From IMG/VR virus record IMGVR_UViG_3300020152_000016, positions 1 through 38,966 of that record: 38,966 nucleotides of DNA; one strand, given 5' to 3'. The position numbers and the translations under genes are program-made. The notes under the pieces were generated by a model. That model had not been told where the DNA came from. It ran no database searches and was given only the letters and a program-made list of their open reading frames with translations. Source of the stretch: a virus. Positions 1-7,795 of this stretch are shown here, one piece after another (the first letter of the stretch is position 1; the number at the start of each line of letters is the position of its first letter).

Positions 1-127
1 CCTGAAGAAGGCACACCGGCTTCTGAAGGAGGACGCTGTGTACTCTTTCTACGCGGGCGACCTGCTCCGCACGCGCATAACGCGAGCGGTGCGTCAGGGA
101 GCGAAAGAGGTTCGGGCTGGACACATC
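1..127. repeat. 127-bp terminal direct repeat, left copy
   Basis: These bases are identical to 38840-38966 and lie inside one reading frame that continues across the junction. An exact overlap of 127 bases is what a de Bruijn assembler run at k=127 leaves on a circular or terminally redundant genome, so this is most likely an assembly overlap and not a biological terminal repeat. Joining the ends gives one intact gene of 193 residues. Confidence 0.97.
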
Positions 128-370
128 TACCACGAGATTGCGCTTGCGATGAGGACGAAGCGTATCGAGGAAATGGTCGCCTTCTGCGATGAGAGGGAAG
201 CACAGGACGACCACGAAATAGACCTGTATGCACGCCGCGAATGCCTCGAAATCATCTACCCTATACCCAGTCTTATTGACCACAGGGACACCGAATCTTT
301 GTACCGGAGGGAGTATAATGTAGAGATGCGACCGAAGCCGCGTCGCGCTGTTTTATATGACGACAAATGA
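1..370 (+). CDS. Glycosyltransferase-like protein A, C-terminal part (gene starts at 38628)
   Basis: This is the 3' part of a gene cut by the contig ends; read from codon position 2, it continues from 38628-38839 to give 193 residues. The full protein opens with SIVIMAHPDR, has a VYDERQNIWDTCRRAW segment and a QDD motif (LVIQDDSIVCDDFLKKA) resembling the DxD metal/nucleotide-sugar site of GT-A glycosyltransferases. The C-terminal half has IYPIPSLIDHRDTESL, matched in the next gene by MYPAPSLVQHRDSESL. The two proteins are clear paralogues. Its stop (TGA at 368-370) overlaps the start of the next gene by 14 bases. The exact family and the sugar are unknown; a role in modifying host or virion glycans is inferred from the neighbouring genes. 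Confidence 0.75.
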   Translation, partial: LKKAHRLLKEDAVYSFYAGDLLRTRITRAVRQGAKEVRAGHIYHEIALAMRTKRIEEMVAFCDEREAQDDHEIDLYARRECLEIIYPIPSLIDHRDTESLYRREYNVEMRPKPRRAVLYDDK

Positions 371-971
371 CATCAACGTAAATATCATGGCGCACCCGAA
401 GCGCAAGAAGTTCGTGGAGGAATACCTCCACAAGCTGCTTCCGGATGCCGTCGTGGTATGGGACGAAAAGAACGATGTCTGGGATACTCGCCGTCGCTGC
501 CTGGAGCAGCACCTCGAATCGGGGAAGAAGTGGTGTCTCACGATTCAGGATGACTGCCTCATCGCAGACGATTTCCTGAAGAAGGCGGTGTCATTCATCT
601 CGCTGCATAACCGCCCGAAGCGTCGCTCGTTTTCATTTCAGTTTTACTTCTGGGCGACCGGCAACGGGTACGTCATTCCCGCAATGCGTCGCGGCTTTCA
701 TCGCGGGACCGGCATGAAGTCCGGACTCGCAATCTGCCTGAACCGTGAGGTCATCGGCGGACTGCTCGAATACTGGAAGGACTCACCTCGGCTCCTCCGT
801 CATGACGACTCGCGTATCGGAGAGTTCCTCCGCAAGCGTCGCATCTTCACGATGTACCCTGCTCCTTCCCTCGTGCAGCATAGGGATAGCGAGAGCCTCA
901 TTTATACAAAAGGCGAAATGCCCGACGCACGCAAGGCTCGTGTCGTCGATTCATCACTCACAGGACTATGA
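357..971 (+). CDS. Glycosyltransferase-like protein B, paralogue of the preceding gene
   Basis: Protein of 204 residues. IMAHPKRKKF, VWDEKNDVWDTRRRC and CLTIQDDCLIADDFLKKA align directly with the preceding gene, so the pair arose by tandem duplication and has since diverged. The QDD motif again resembles the metal-binding DxD of GT-A glycosyltransferases. The ATG at 357 overlaps the preceding gene by 14 bases and a later ATG at 387 is possible. The stop overlaps the next start as ATGA at 968-971, which suggests translational coupling. Function in glycan modification is inferred; no acceptor can be named. Confidence 0.75.
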   Translation: MTTNDINVNIMAHPKRKKFVEEYLHKLLPDAVVVWDEKNDVWDTRRRCLEQHLESGKKWCLTIQDDCLIADDFLKKAVSFISLHNRPKRRSFSFQFYFWATGNGYVIPAMRRGFHRGTGMKSGLAICLNREVIGGLLEYWKDSPRLLRHDDSRIGEFLRKRRIFTMYPAPSLVQHRDSESLIYTKGEMPDARKARVVDSSLTGL

Positions 972-1579
972 TACCGAGACACATTCACCAGGTTTGGATA
1001 GGAGACCCTAAGAAGATGCCGACCAGTCTCATGAAGGGCTGGAACATGGAGGGCTGGAAGTATTCTCTCTGGGACGAGAAAGCAATCGACGTATTCGGTC
1101 TTTTCAATCGCCGCCTGTACGATTTCTATATGGCGCACAAGTGCTATCACGGAGCGAGTGATGTCGTCCGTATCGAGGTCCTCGAACGTCTAGGAGGTAT
1201 CTACATCGACGCGGATACAGAACGTCTCGCACCTATCGACAACACTCCCTTCATGCACGCGGACTTCTTTGCGGTCGAGGCAAACCTGAAGGGTCGCATC
1301 GCAAACGGAATCATGGGCAGCGTTCCGGAACACCCTATACTCCAGGAGTACATCCGTTGCATGGACAATGCGGAGACGGTCATGCCGCCCTGGAGCACTA
1401 TCGGCGGGACCATGCTCACCGAGGTTATCGAGCGTAAGAAGACGGACCATACGATGATTCTCGAACCGCACACCTTCTATCCGTTCGACTCAAAGGGGAA
1501 GAAGTCGCGCACGGACGGTCCGGACCGCTACGCGCAGCATCATTGGGGGACCACTCACAACCTGTATGGAAAACTGTAA
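968..1579 (+). CDS. Glycosyltransferase, GT32/Gly_transf_sug-like
   Basis: Protein of 203 residues that starts IPRHIHQVWIGDPKKMP, the usual opening of the Gly_transf_sug (OCH1/GT32) family. The SDVVRIEVLERLGGIYIDADTE block at residues 64-85 carries the DxD motif (D81, D83) that binds the metal and nucleotide sugar. The family transfers a sugar to a glycan or protein acceptor in the cytoplasm. The start codon overlaps the previous stop (ATGA), and the end overlaps the next gene by 14 bases, so the five genes of this cassette are probably one operon. Substrate unknown. Confidence 0.9.
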   Translation: MIPRHIHQVWIGDPKKMPTSLMKGWNMEGWKYSLWDEKAIDVFGLFNRRLYDFYMAHKCYHGASDVVRIEVLERLGGIYIDADTERLAPIDNTPFMHADFFAVEANLKGRIANGIMGSVPEHPILQEYIRCMDNAETVMPPWSTIGGTMLTEVIERKKTDHTMILEPHTFYPFDSKGKKSRTDGPDRYAQHHWGTTHNLYGKL

Positions 1580-2132
1580 GGAGTCCCATTTCAAGGAATA
1601 CGGCTGCACGAATGTCCTCCACATCGGAGGACATCGTGGGCAGGAGGCGGGCGTATACGAATCGCTCGGACTCCGGTTCACTTTTGTCGAGCCGAATCCG
1701 AAGTATGCTGCGATTCTCCGTGAGAAGGGATACCCGACTATCGAGGCAGCAGTCAGCTCTCTCATGGGGAAGACGACCTTTCACCTGCATCCGGAATCAT
1801 CCGAGCTTTCGAGCCTGAAGGTAGAGAAAGGGGTCGCACCGGCATCCTCGTTCGAGGTTGAGTGCATGACGCTCGGACAGGTACAGCACGAGGGAGATTT
1901 CGATGCTCTATCCGTGGACGCGCAGGGTGAGACGTATGACATCATCGCATACGGCGACCTGTCCCGTTTCAAGGTCATCATCTGCGAGACGAGTCAGAAA
2001 CCTCGGTACGAGGGAGAGAAATCCGCTCACCACATTGCCGCACTCCTGAAGCTAGAAGGGTTCACCCAGAAGCATGTTTACCCGCACGGGAGCAAGGACG
2101 TAGCTGACGAAGTATGGATACGCGAGCAATAA
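1566..2132 (+). CDS. FkbM-family methyltransferase
   Basis: Protein of 188 residues with an S-adenosylmethionine-binding motif I (VLHIGGHRGQEAGVY, residues 17-31), the acidic motif II residue in FVEPNP (E42) and the LSVDAQGET block (about 115-123) typical of FkbM-type methyltransferases. FkbM enzymes O-methylate sugars or small molecules, and they often sit beside glycosyltransferases as here. Starts 14 bases inside the GT32-like gene and overlaps the next by 19 bases. Likely caps or methylates a sugar built by the same cassette (inference). Confidence 0.85.
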   Translation: MENCKESHFKEYGCTNVLHIGGHRGQEAGVYESLGLRFTFVEPNPKYAAILREKGYPTIEAAVSSLMGKTTFHLHPESSELSSLKVEKGVAPASSFEVECMTLGQVQHEGDFDALSVDAQGETYDIIAYGDLSRFKVIICETSQKPRYEGEKSAHHIAALLKLEGFTQKHVYPHGSKDVADEVWIREQ

Positions 2133-2803
2133 TCATCTGCGCCGGTGAAGCGTCCAGGTGGGGAAACTACCTGAACACTCCGAAGCATCTCATCACTATC
2201 GAGGGCGAGAGGCTCCTGGACCGCACTGTACGCCTCCTGAACGAGCGCGGAGTGAAAGAGGTCTATGTGGTCGTGAAGCGCATTACGAAGGCGTACCAGG
2301 TCAAGGGAGCGGCACAGTGGGTCGCAAAGCTGAATCCGGAGGAGAATGTGGATGCTGACAAGTTCCTGTCCTCTAAGGACCTCTGGAATCCGCACGGTCG
2401 CACCCTCGTCTTCTACGGGGACTGCTACTTCACCGAGGAGGCAATGGATACTATCGTTCACTTCCCTTCCCGCGAGTGGACCCTATTCTGCCGCCCTAAC
2501 GCCTCGGAGATTACCGGCACACCCTGGGGAGAGTGCTTTGCACAGAGCTTCTATCCGGAAGACCTTACCCGTCATGAGGCGATGCTTCGCTATACGGCAG
2601 ACCTATTCAAGCAGGGAGTCATCACTCGCTGCGGAGGCTGGGAACACTATCGCGCAATGACTGGACGCGTAGGGAGGAAGGTCCGTCTCCCGCACGTCAT
2701 GACGACGAACTATGTCGAGATAGATGATTGGACCGACGACTTCGACTACCCGAAGGATTTAGATACATGGCTCGAACGTCGAGCATCCACACAAGCCGCG
2801 TAG
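2114..2803 (+). CDS. Sugar-nucleotide nucleotidyltransferase-like protein
   Basis: Protein of 229 residues. IIICAGEASRWGNYLNTPKHLITIEGE at residues 6-32 is the NTP-binding signature of NTP_transferase/MobA-like proteins (glycine-rich loop followed by a conserved PKH/PK lysine). FYGDCYF (about 100-106) supplies the usual metal-binding aspartate, and VEIDDWTDDFDYPKDLDTW near the C-terminus supplies the second acidic patch. The enzyme would make an NDP-sugar or NDP-alcohol for the neighbouring transferases. Last gene of the glycan cassette; a 44-bp gap follows, before the terminase genes. Confidence 0.8.
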   Translation: MDTRAIIICAGEASRWGNYLNTPKHLITIEGERLLDRTVRLLNERGVKEVYVVVKRITKAYQVKGAAQWVAKLNPEENVDADKFLSSKDLWNPHGRTLVFYGDCYFTEEAMDTIVHFPSREWTLFCRPNASEITGTPWGECFAQSFYPEDLTRHEAMLRYTADLFKQGVITRCGGWEHYRAMTGRVGRKVRLPHVMTTNYVEIDDWTDDFDYPKDLDTWLERRASTQAA

Positions 2804-2832
2804 ATACGCAAGGAAACTACGCACTCTTGCGG

Positions 2833-2838
2833 TAAAAT
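2833..2838 (+). promoter_or_regulatory. -10-like box TAAAAT before the small terminase gene
   Basis: TAAAAT lies 9 bases before the ATG at 2848 and no Shine-Dalgarno sequence is present. I see no good -35 at the expected distance. The following bases (GTAAAATGTAAG) partly match the inverted form of the CTACAyTTTACTT element found in the early region. Confidence 0.5.
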
Positions 2839-2847
2839 GTAAGAGAC

Positions 2848-3417
2848 ATGAGCAAGGTTGAGAAAAAGGCAAAGACTCCAGCGAAGAAAGCTCCGGCGAA
2901 GAAGGGAGACGGTAAGGCTGTGAAGAATGGAAAAGGTGAAAAACAGGGTGAAAAACAGGGTGCAGCACCAGCACTGACACCAGAGGAGCGTCGCCTCGAA
3001 GCACTGAAGCCTACACAGTTCCAGCCAGGAGTGAGCGGGAATCCGAATGGTCGTCCTCCAGGGAAGCGCAACTTCGAGACTGTCTTCAAGGTCGCGGTAG
3101 AGCGATACGCAATCGAGTACCTCGCAGAGCTGAACAAGGGACGCAAGAAGAATCGGCAGAAGGAGCTGACTATGGAGGAAGCTGCTCTGGACCCTGAAGC
3201 GGAAATGGTCATGGCGCAGATTGGAAAGGCGCGTCGTGGAGACACTCGTGCATTCGAGGCTCTGATGAAGTTCCAGCATCCGCAGAAGCACCAGCACTCC
3301 GGAGACAGGGAGAATCCTCTCCTGCTCCCAGAGCGTCAGCAGTACGTCGAGCAAGAGGTGAAGCGCATCTTTACCGAGTGGGGTGCATACGAGGTGCTAC
3401 CCTCGAAGGAGAAATAA
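2848..3417 (+). CDS. Small terminase subunit-like protein (DUF5681)
   Basis: Protein of 189 residues directly upstream of the large terminase. FQPGVSGNPNGRPPGKRNFETV (about 57-78) is the DUF5681 signature, commonly found in the gene before a large terminase. Residues 1-40 form a lysine/alanine-rich, histone H1-like tail (KKAPAKKGDG), which may bind DNA. The role, recognition of phage DNA for packaging, is inferred from position and domain. Only 3 bases separate it from the next gene. Confidence 0.75.
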   Translation: MSKVEKKAKTPAKKAPAKKGDGKAVKNGKGEKQGEKQGAAPALTPEERRLEALKPTQFQPGVSGNPNGRPPGKRNFETVFKVAVERYAIEYLAELNKGRKKNRQKELTMEEAALDPEAEMVMAQIGKARRGDTRAFEALMKFQHPQKHQHSGDRENPLLLPERQQYVEQEVKRIFTEWGAYEVLPSKEK

Positions 3418-3420
3418 CCT

Positions 3421-4872
3421 ATGGCTATACACGCACTCACTGACGACCAGCTCCGCCTCGCTCTCAAAGAGCAGGACCTTCGCGTTGCGCTCTGCAAGGA
3501 GTCATTCTTCCACTTCCTCGCCTACTACCTCTCACACCGCCTGGAGCTGCCTCCAGCGACCTTTCACAAGGACATGGTAGACGCTCTCGACAGCGTGAAC
3601 GACCTGAATAAGTACCTCGCAATCATCGGCTTCCGTGGGTCTGCGAAATCGACTATCCTCGAAGCCTTCTGTATCTGGTCCCTCATCAACGGCAAGCACA
3701 ACTTCATTGTGTATATCGGCGCGACGATTCCGGACGCGCAGATGTCCCTTGCGAACATCCGCGACGAGATTGAGGAGAACACCCAGCTCCGGCACGACTT
3801 CGGCATCATCCTCCAGGACGAGAAGGGACACGACTTCAGGGAGAAGTGGTCGGAGAATCAGATTACCCTGAACGACTGCACGATAGTCGCAAAGTCTCGC
3901 GGGCAGAAGATTCGCGGAAACAAGTTCAAGAAGGCGCGTATCGACCTTATCGTCGGAGACGACCTCGAAGACGTTGAGGACGCGAAGACGACCGAGAAGC
4001 GTAAGAAGACCCGTGAGTGGTTTTTCTCCGAGGTGCTCCCTGCGACGAAGCAGGGTACACAGGCGGAGAACGTGAAAGTCGTGCTCATCGGGAACCTCGT
4101 GCATCGGGACTGTCTCATCGCTCATCTCTCGAAGGGCGACATCGTGAAGACGCTCTGGTTCCCTCTCATCGACGAGAACGGAGAGATTACCTGGAAGGCT
4201 CTCTATCCAGACATGGAAGCGGTCGAGAAGGAGAAGCAAAAGGTCCTCCTCGCCGGTGAAGGTCTGGGGCATATCATCTGGGCGCGGGAGTATCTCCTGA
4301 AGTCTGTCGATGAGGAGGACATGGTGCTGAAGCTCTCGGAGATTCAGTATTACCCTGACGAATGGCTCCAGCGTAAGGCAATGGCGGCAGGTGTCGGCGT
4401 GGACTTCGCTATCTCGGACAAGCAGAAGGCGGACTACACCGCAATGGTGAAGGGTCAGGATGTGAAGAACGACGAGGGTGAGATGCGCCTCCTCATCATG
4501 AAAAACAACGTCAAGCGGCGCATGGGCTTCGAGGAGACGGTGAAGAAGGCAGTCGAGCTGAATAACATGATGCCGCTCGGCACGAAGTTCTACCCAGAGG
4601 ACGTGAACTACCAGAAGGCGGCTCTGGAAATCTTCAAGAAGAACGGGCTGTCAGTCATTCCGATGAAGGCGACGAAGGATAAGAAGTCGCGCATCGAAGC
4701 AGCGTGCTACTACATCAAGACCGGACGCGTGCTCTTTCCGAAGGAGGGCGCAGAGGATGTCATCGAGAACCTCACCGGCTTCGGCATCGAGGAGCACGAC
4801 GACCTCGCTGACGCATGCGCCTACCTTATCCTCGGCATGGTCCGCAAAGGTGGGGGAATACTGCTTGGATAA
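3421..4872 (+). CDS. terL: Terminase large subunit
   Basis: Protein of 483 residues. Walker A is GFRGSAKST (residues 70-78), Walker B is LIVGDDLED, and the C-terminal RNase H-like nuclease has GVDFAISD and the final acidic motif HDDLADA. The length and motif order are those of a TerL motor that cuts and translocates phage DNA into the prohead. It is one of the few genes here with a Shine-Dalgarno-like sequence (AAGGAG ending 9-10 bases before ATG), though this lies inside the preceding gene's end. Confidence 0.95.
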   Translation: MAIHALTDDQLRLALKEQDLRVALCKESFFHFLAYYLSHRLELPPATFHKDMVDALDSVNDLNKYLAIIGFRGSAKSTILEAFCIWSLINGKHNFIVYIGATIPDAQMSLANIRDEIEENTQLRHDFGIILQDEKGHDFREKWSENQITLNDCTIVAKSRGQKIRGNKFKKARIDLIVGDDLEDVEDAKTTEKRKKTREWFFSEVLPATKQGTQAENVKVVLIGNLVHRDCLIAHLSKGDIVKTLWFPLIDENGEITWKALYPDMEAVEKEKQKVLLAGEGLGHIIWAREYLLKSVDEEDMVLKLSEIQYYPDEWLQRKAMAAGVGVDFAISDKQKADYTAMVKGQDVKNDEGEMRLLIMKNNVKRRMGFEETVKKAVELNNMMPLGTKFYPEDVNYQKAALEIFKKNGLSVIPMKATKDKKSRIEAACYYIKTGRVLFPKEGAEDVIENLTGFGIEEHDDLADACAYLILGMVRKGGGILLG

Positions 4873-4892
4873 CCCTTTACTCGCGCTATACT
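4865..4892 (+). promoter_or_regulatory. Promoter before the portal gene, nearly leaderless
   Basis: TTGGAT (4865-4870), a 16-bp spacer and TATACT (4887-4892) resemble a sigma70-type promoter. The ATG at 4902 follows 9 bases after the -10 box, so the transcript would carry only a few untranslated bases. No Shine-Dalgarno sequence is visible. Confidence 0.55.
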
Positions 4893-4901
4893 ATTTGATA
4901 T

Positions 4902-7007
4902 ATGAAAATGCCTCGCTTCATCCGGAACATCGGCGCACGCATCGCATCAGGCGGTTCGGCAATCAAGAGCAAGTCCGCGTCGTTCATTTCCGCGTTCGGC
5001 TACGGTGGTCTGGGAATAGGCTTCGAGGATTTTTACGACACATCGAATCTCCACTCCTTCCGGAACAGTCTGTACTTGTTCGTGGGAGTCTCGATGATTC
5101 GTGAGAGCGTCTCCTCGATTCCCCTTCAGCTTTTCCGCATCAAGAACGAAGACGGCGACACGGAGGAAATCTATGACGACCCTTTCCTCGACACCCTGGA
5201 GAATCCGAACGTGCAGCAGACGCAGAAGGAGTTTTGGAAGCTCTCCGTTTCGTACTACCTCCTCTCTGGAGAGGCTTTCTGGGCATCCGTAGATGAGCCA
5301 GGCGTACCGGAGCAGGTCTTCACCCTGCGCCCTGACTACGTTGAGATAGTCATGAGCCAGGACGGGAAGCAGATTCTCGCCTACGAATATCGTCCAGGCT
5401 ACGGCGATGTGCTGAAGTTCAAGCCGGAGAACGTGCTGCACTTCAAGAATCCGGACCCTGTGAATCCCCTTCGCGGTATCGGTGTCGTGCGCCCTGCACG
5501 CATTCGTATTCTCACCGAGCAGGAAGCATCGAAGTATCAGAGTCAGACCTTCTACACCCAGGGCATGCCGAACATCGCTGTGATGACGGACGTAGACCCG
5601 CTCACGAGCGAAGCGTCAGAGGAAGCACGCGAGGCGTGGACGAAGATTTACGGCAAGGGTGAGGCTGCTGCCGGATTCTTCGGCGGCTCTGTGAAGGACA
5701 TCAAGGTCCTCTCCGCGAAGCCTTCCGAAATGGCTCACATCGGCACGCAGAACTTCGTGCGCGATGAGATTGCGCTTTCCCTCCGCATCCCGAAGGGCAT
5801 GATGACGAGCGACGATGTGAACCTCGCTAACAGCAAGACTGCCCGCGTGAACTACTACATGGAGGCGGTGCTTCCAGTGCTCGACTCATTCATCGACGTG
5901 CTGAACAACCGCAAGCTCGGAGCACAGATGAACGAGGATAAGTTCCTCGACTACGACAATCCGGTGAAGGAAGACCGCGACATCCTCCTGAAGGAAGCAA
6001 CCGAACTGAAGGACAAGGGCATCATCACAGTGAACGAGGCACGCGACCTCATGCACTACGGCGAGATTGAGGGCGGCGACGAACTCTCCACTACTCCTTC
6101 AGGCGCGGGTGCATTCGGCTCCGTCCAGGAACACTTCCGCCGTGAGCGTCTCCGTCAGAAGGCTCTCCGTATCATGAAGAAGCGCAAGGTCCTTTATCGC
6201 CGCTTCAAGGCAACGACCGCGATTGCGAACGAGCTTCGTGCAAAGCAGCTCAACACCGTGAAGCGTCAGCGCAACTCTGTCTTCCGCACGAAGGAGCAGC
6301 GCGACGGGTACGTCAAGAACTATAACGACCGCACTGACAAGAAGGCAGAGGACTTCCTCGATACCCTGAATGTGTACAACGAGGGACTCGCTTCTCGCAT
6401 CGTGAAGTTCCTGAAGGAGACAGGACTCACCGCAAGCGGCTTCATCGACGTTGTGCAGGAGATTCCTACCGCGAAGAATATCTTTGTCCCTCTCATGAAG
6501 GAGATGTACCGCCGTATCGGTCAGGACACCCTCAACATCGCTGCAAACGGATTCCAGGAGAAGAACGCAGAGCAGTTCTACACCACAGAGGAGGTGCTTC
6601 GCGCCCTGGAACTTCGCGCAGAGTTTTTCATCTCGTCCATGCTGGACACCGACTACGAGGAGCTGAAGACAATCATCTCTGCTGGTATGGAGCAGGGCAA
6701 GGGAGTCGATGAGATAGGGCGCATGATTCGCAAGTATTTCGATGACATGAGCGTTGCTCGTGCGAAGACCATTGCCCGCACCGAGACTGGTCGCCTCATG
6801 AGCCAGGCTACCGAGGAAGCGTTCAAGCAGAGCGACATCATCACCGGCAAGGAATGGCTCTCCGCAGGGGACTCGAAGGTCCGTCCGGCGCATCAGACGA
6901 ATGCCGCGCAGGGACCTATCCCTGTAGAGGAGGCATTCTCGAACGGAGAACATTATCCAGGTGAGTCCACAATAAACTGCCGTTGCGCTATCGCACCTGC
7001 TGTATAA
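4902..7007 (+). CDS. Portal protein fused to a MuF-like head morphogenesis domain
   Basis: Protein of 701 residues. The N-terminal ~400 residues are an HK97-type portal (SMIRESVSSIPLQLFRIK, then RPDYVEIV, LHFKNPDPVNPLRGIGVV and a NEARDLMHYGEIEGGDE tail). The C-terminus from about residue 560 is a Mu gpF-like domain ending with ARTETGRLMSQ, GKEWLSAGDSKVRPAH and ESTINCRCAIAP (625-701). The portal ring forms the DNA entry vertex, and MuF proteins are minor head proteins. In most phages these are two genes, so the single polypeptide would place a MuF domain on each portal subunit unless it is cleaved. MKMP at 4902 is taken as start because it follows the -10 box closely. Confidence 0.93.
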   Translation: MKMPRFIRNIGARIASGGSAIKSKSASFISAFGYGGLGIGFEDFYDTSNLHSFRNSLYLFVGVSMIRESVSSIPLQLFRIKNEDGDTEEIYDDPFLDTLENPNVQQTQKEFWKLSVSYYLLSGEAFWASVDEPGVPEQVFTLRPDYVEIVMSQDGKQILAYEYRPGYGDVLKFKPENVLHFKNPDPVNPLRGIGVVRPARIRILTEQEASKYQSQTFYTQGMPNIAVMTDVDPLTSEASEEAREAWTKIYGKGEAAAGFFGGSVKDIKVLSAKPSEMAHIGTQNFVRDEIALSLRIPKGMMTSDDVNLANSKTARVNYYMEAVLPVLDSFIDVLNNRKLGAQMNEDKFLDYDNPVKEDRDILLKEATELKDKGIITVNEARDLMHYGEIEGGDELSTTPSGAGAFGSVQEHFRRERLRQKALRIMKKRKVLYRRFKATTAIANELRAKQLNTVKRQRNSVFRTKEQRDGYVKNYNDRTDKKAEDFLDTLNVYNEGLASRIVKFLKETGLTASGFIDVVQEIPTAKNIFVPLMKEMYRRIGQDTLNIAANGFQEKNAEQFYTTEEVLRALELRAEFFISSMLDTDYEELKTIISAGMEQGKGVDEIGRMIRKYFDDMSVARAKTIARTETGRLMSQATEEAFKQSDIITGKEWLSAGDSKVRPAHQTNAAQGPIPVEEAFSNGEHYPGESTINCRCAIAPAV

Positions 7008-7008
7008 T
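7003..7008 (+). promoter_or_regulatory. -10 box TATAAT before the protease gene
   Basis: A perfect TATAAT overlaps the end of the portal gene and lies 10 bases before the ATG at 7019. It supports that start over upstream in-frame codons. The expected transcript would be nearly leaderless. No clear -35 at 17 bp. Confidence 0.5.
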
Positions 7009-7018
7009 AAAAAGACGT

Positions 7019-7702
7019 ATGAAACTTTCTACGAAGCACATCCAGGAGCGCAAGGCGAAGGCAACCGATATGGTCGGCAAGAAGATTGAGATTCAGCTCG
7101 GTCGCAAGGCTATCTCTATCGACACCGAGAAGCACACCGCTATCTTCGTGATGAGCACCGAGACTGTGGACCGCCACGGCGACATCATCGACCAGGACTC
7201 CTGGATTCTCGATTACTTCGAGAGCAACCCTGCCTTCTTCTTCAATCACGAGAGCTACCGCTTCCCTCTCGGTAAGTGGATTCGCGTCTGGAAGGAAGCA
7301 GACCCAGAGAACGAAGGCAAGCTGCGCCTCGTGGGTGAGGCAGAGTTCCGCGTCAAGTACGAGGATGCTGCCCGTGCTTTCGACCATGTGGTAGAAGGCG
7401 ACATGAACATGGTGTCCGTAGGCTTCATTCCTCACCGCGTCGATTACGACGAGCACCGCGACGCTTTTATACTTTACGACTGCGAGCTTCTCGAATGCTC
7501 ACTCGTCGGTATCGGCTCTAACCGCTTCGCTCTTGCGAAGGAACAGGAGGAGCGCACAGCAAAGGAAATCCTCATCGAGGGGATAACTGTGCTTGACGAG
7601 GAGATTGAGAGGGAGGAGAATAATCGCAGCATCTCCCGTCTGAAGGCGCGTGAGGACCTGCACAAGGCACTCCGTCAGCTCGACCGCACGAGGAATATAT
7701 AG
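7019..7702 (+). CDS. HK97-type prohead protease (peptidase U35)
   Basis: Protein of 227 residues. TETVDRHGDIIDQDSW, FFFNHESYRFPLGKW (H77) and the MVSVGF serine block (S133) are the hallmarks of the U35 prohead protease, with catalytic His and Ser. It would cleave the N-terminal scaffold of the capsid protein encoded next. ATG 7019 was chosen over the longer frame because a TATAAT box lies 10 bases upstream and the longer version would overlap the portal gene. The C-terminus after residue 175 is charged and probably helical. Confidence 0.92.
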   Translation: MKLSTKHIQERKAKATDMVGKKIEIQLGRKAISIDTEKHTAIFVMSTETVDRHGDIIDQDSWILDYFESNPAFFFNHESYRFPLGKWIRVWKEADPENEGKLRLVGEAEFRVKYEDAARAFDHVVEGDMNMVSVGFIPHRVDYDEHRDAFILYDCELLECSLVGIGSNRFALAKEQEERTAKEILIEGITVLDEEIEREENNRSISRLKAREDLHKALRQLDRTRNI

Positions 7703-7717
7703 ACTCCAAAAGTCCGC

Positions 7718-7795
7718 GATACTATGAGCTTCGGCTCCATACCCTTGTAAGAGGTGCGGTATTAGAAAGGTTCGATTACTTCTAGTATTAGCCGT
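7718..7795 (+). promoter_or_regulatory. Promoter and structured leader of the capsid gene
   Basis: The 93-bp gap before the capsid gene holds a GATACT -10-like box (7718-7723) followed at once by the stable hairpin GAGC-TTCG-GCTC (7726-7737), which would lie at the 5' end of the transcript. Two GTATTAG repeats follow. The layout suggests a strong promoter with a 5' stem-loop that protects the abundant capsid mRNA; this is inference. Confidence 0.4.

Noticed and set aside
6099-6953. Minus-strand open frame of 284 codons
   Set aside because: It lies fully opposite the portal-MuF gene, has no conserved motif and results from the GAG/CTC-rich codon use of the plus strand. The same holds for the other long antisense frames (for example 3532-4272, 25011-25748, 37135-37911).
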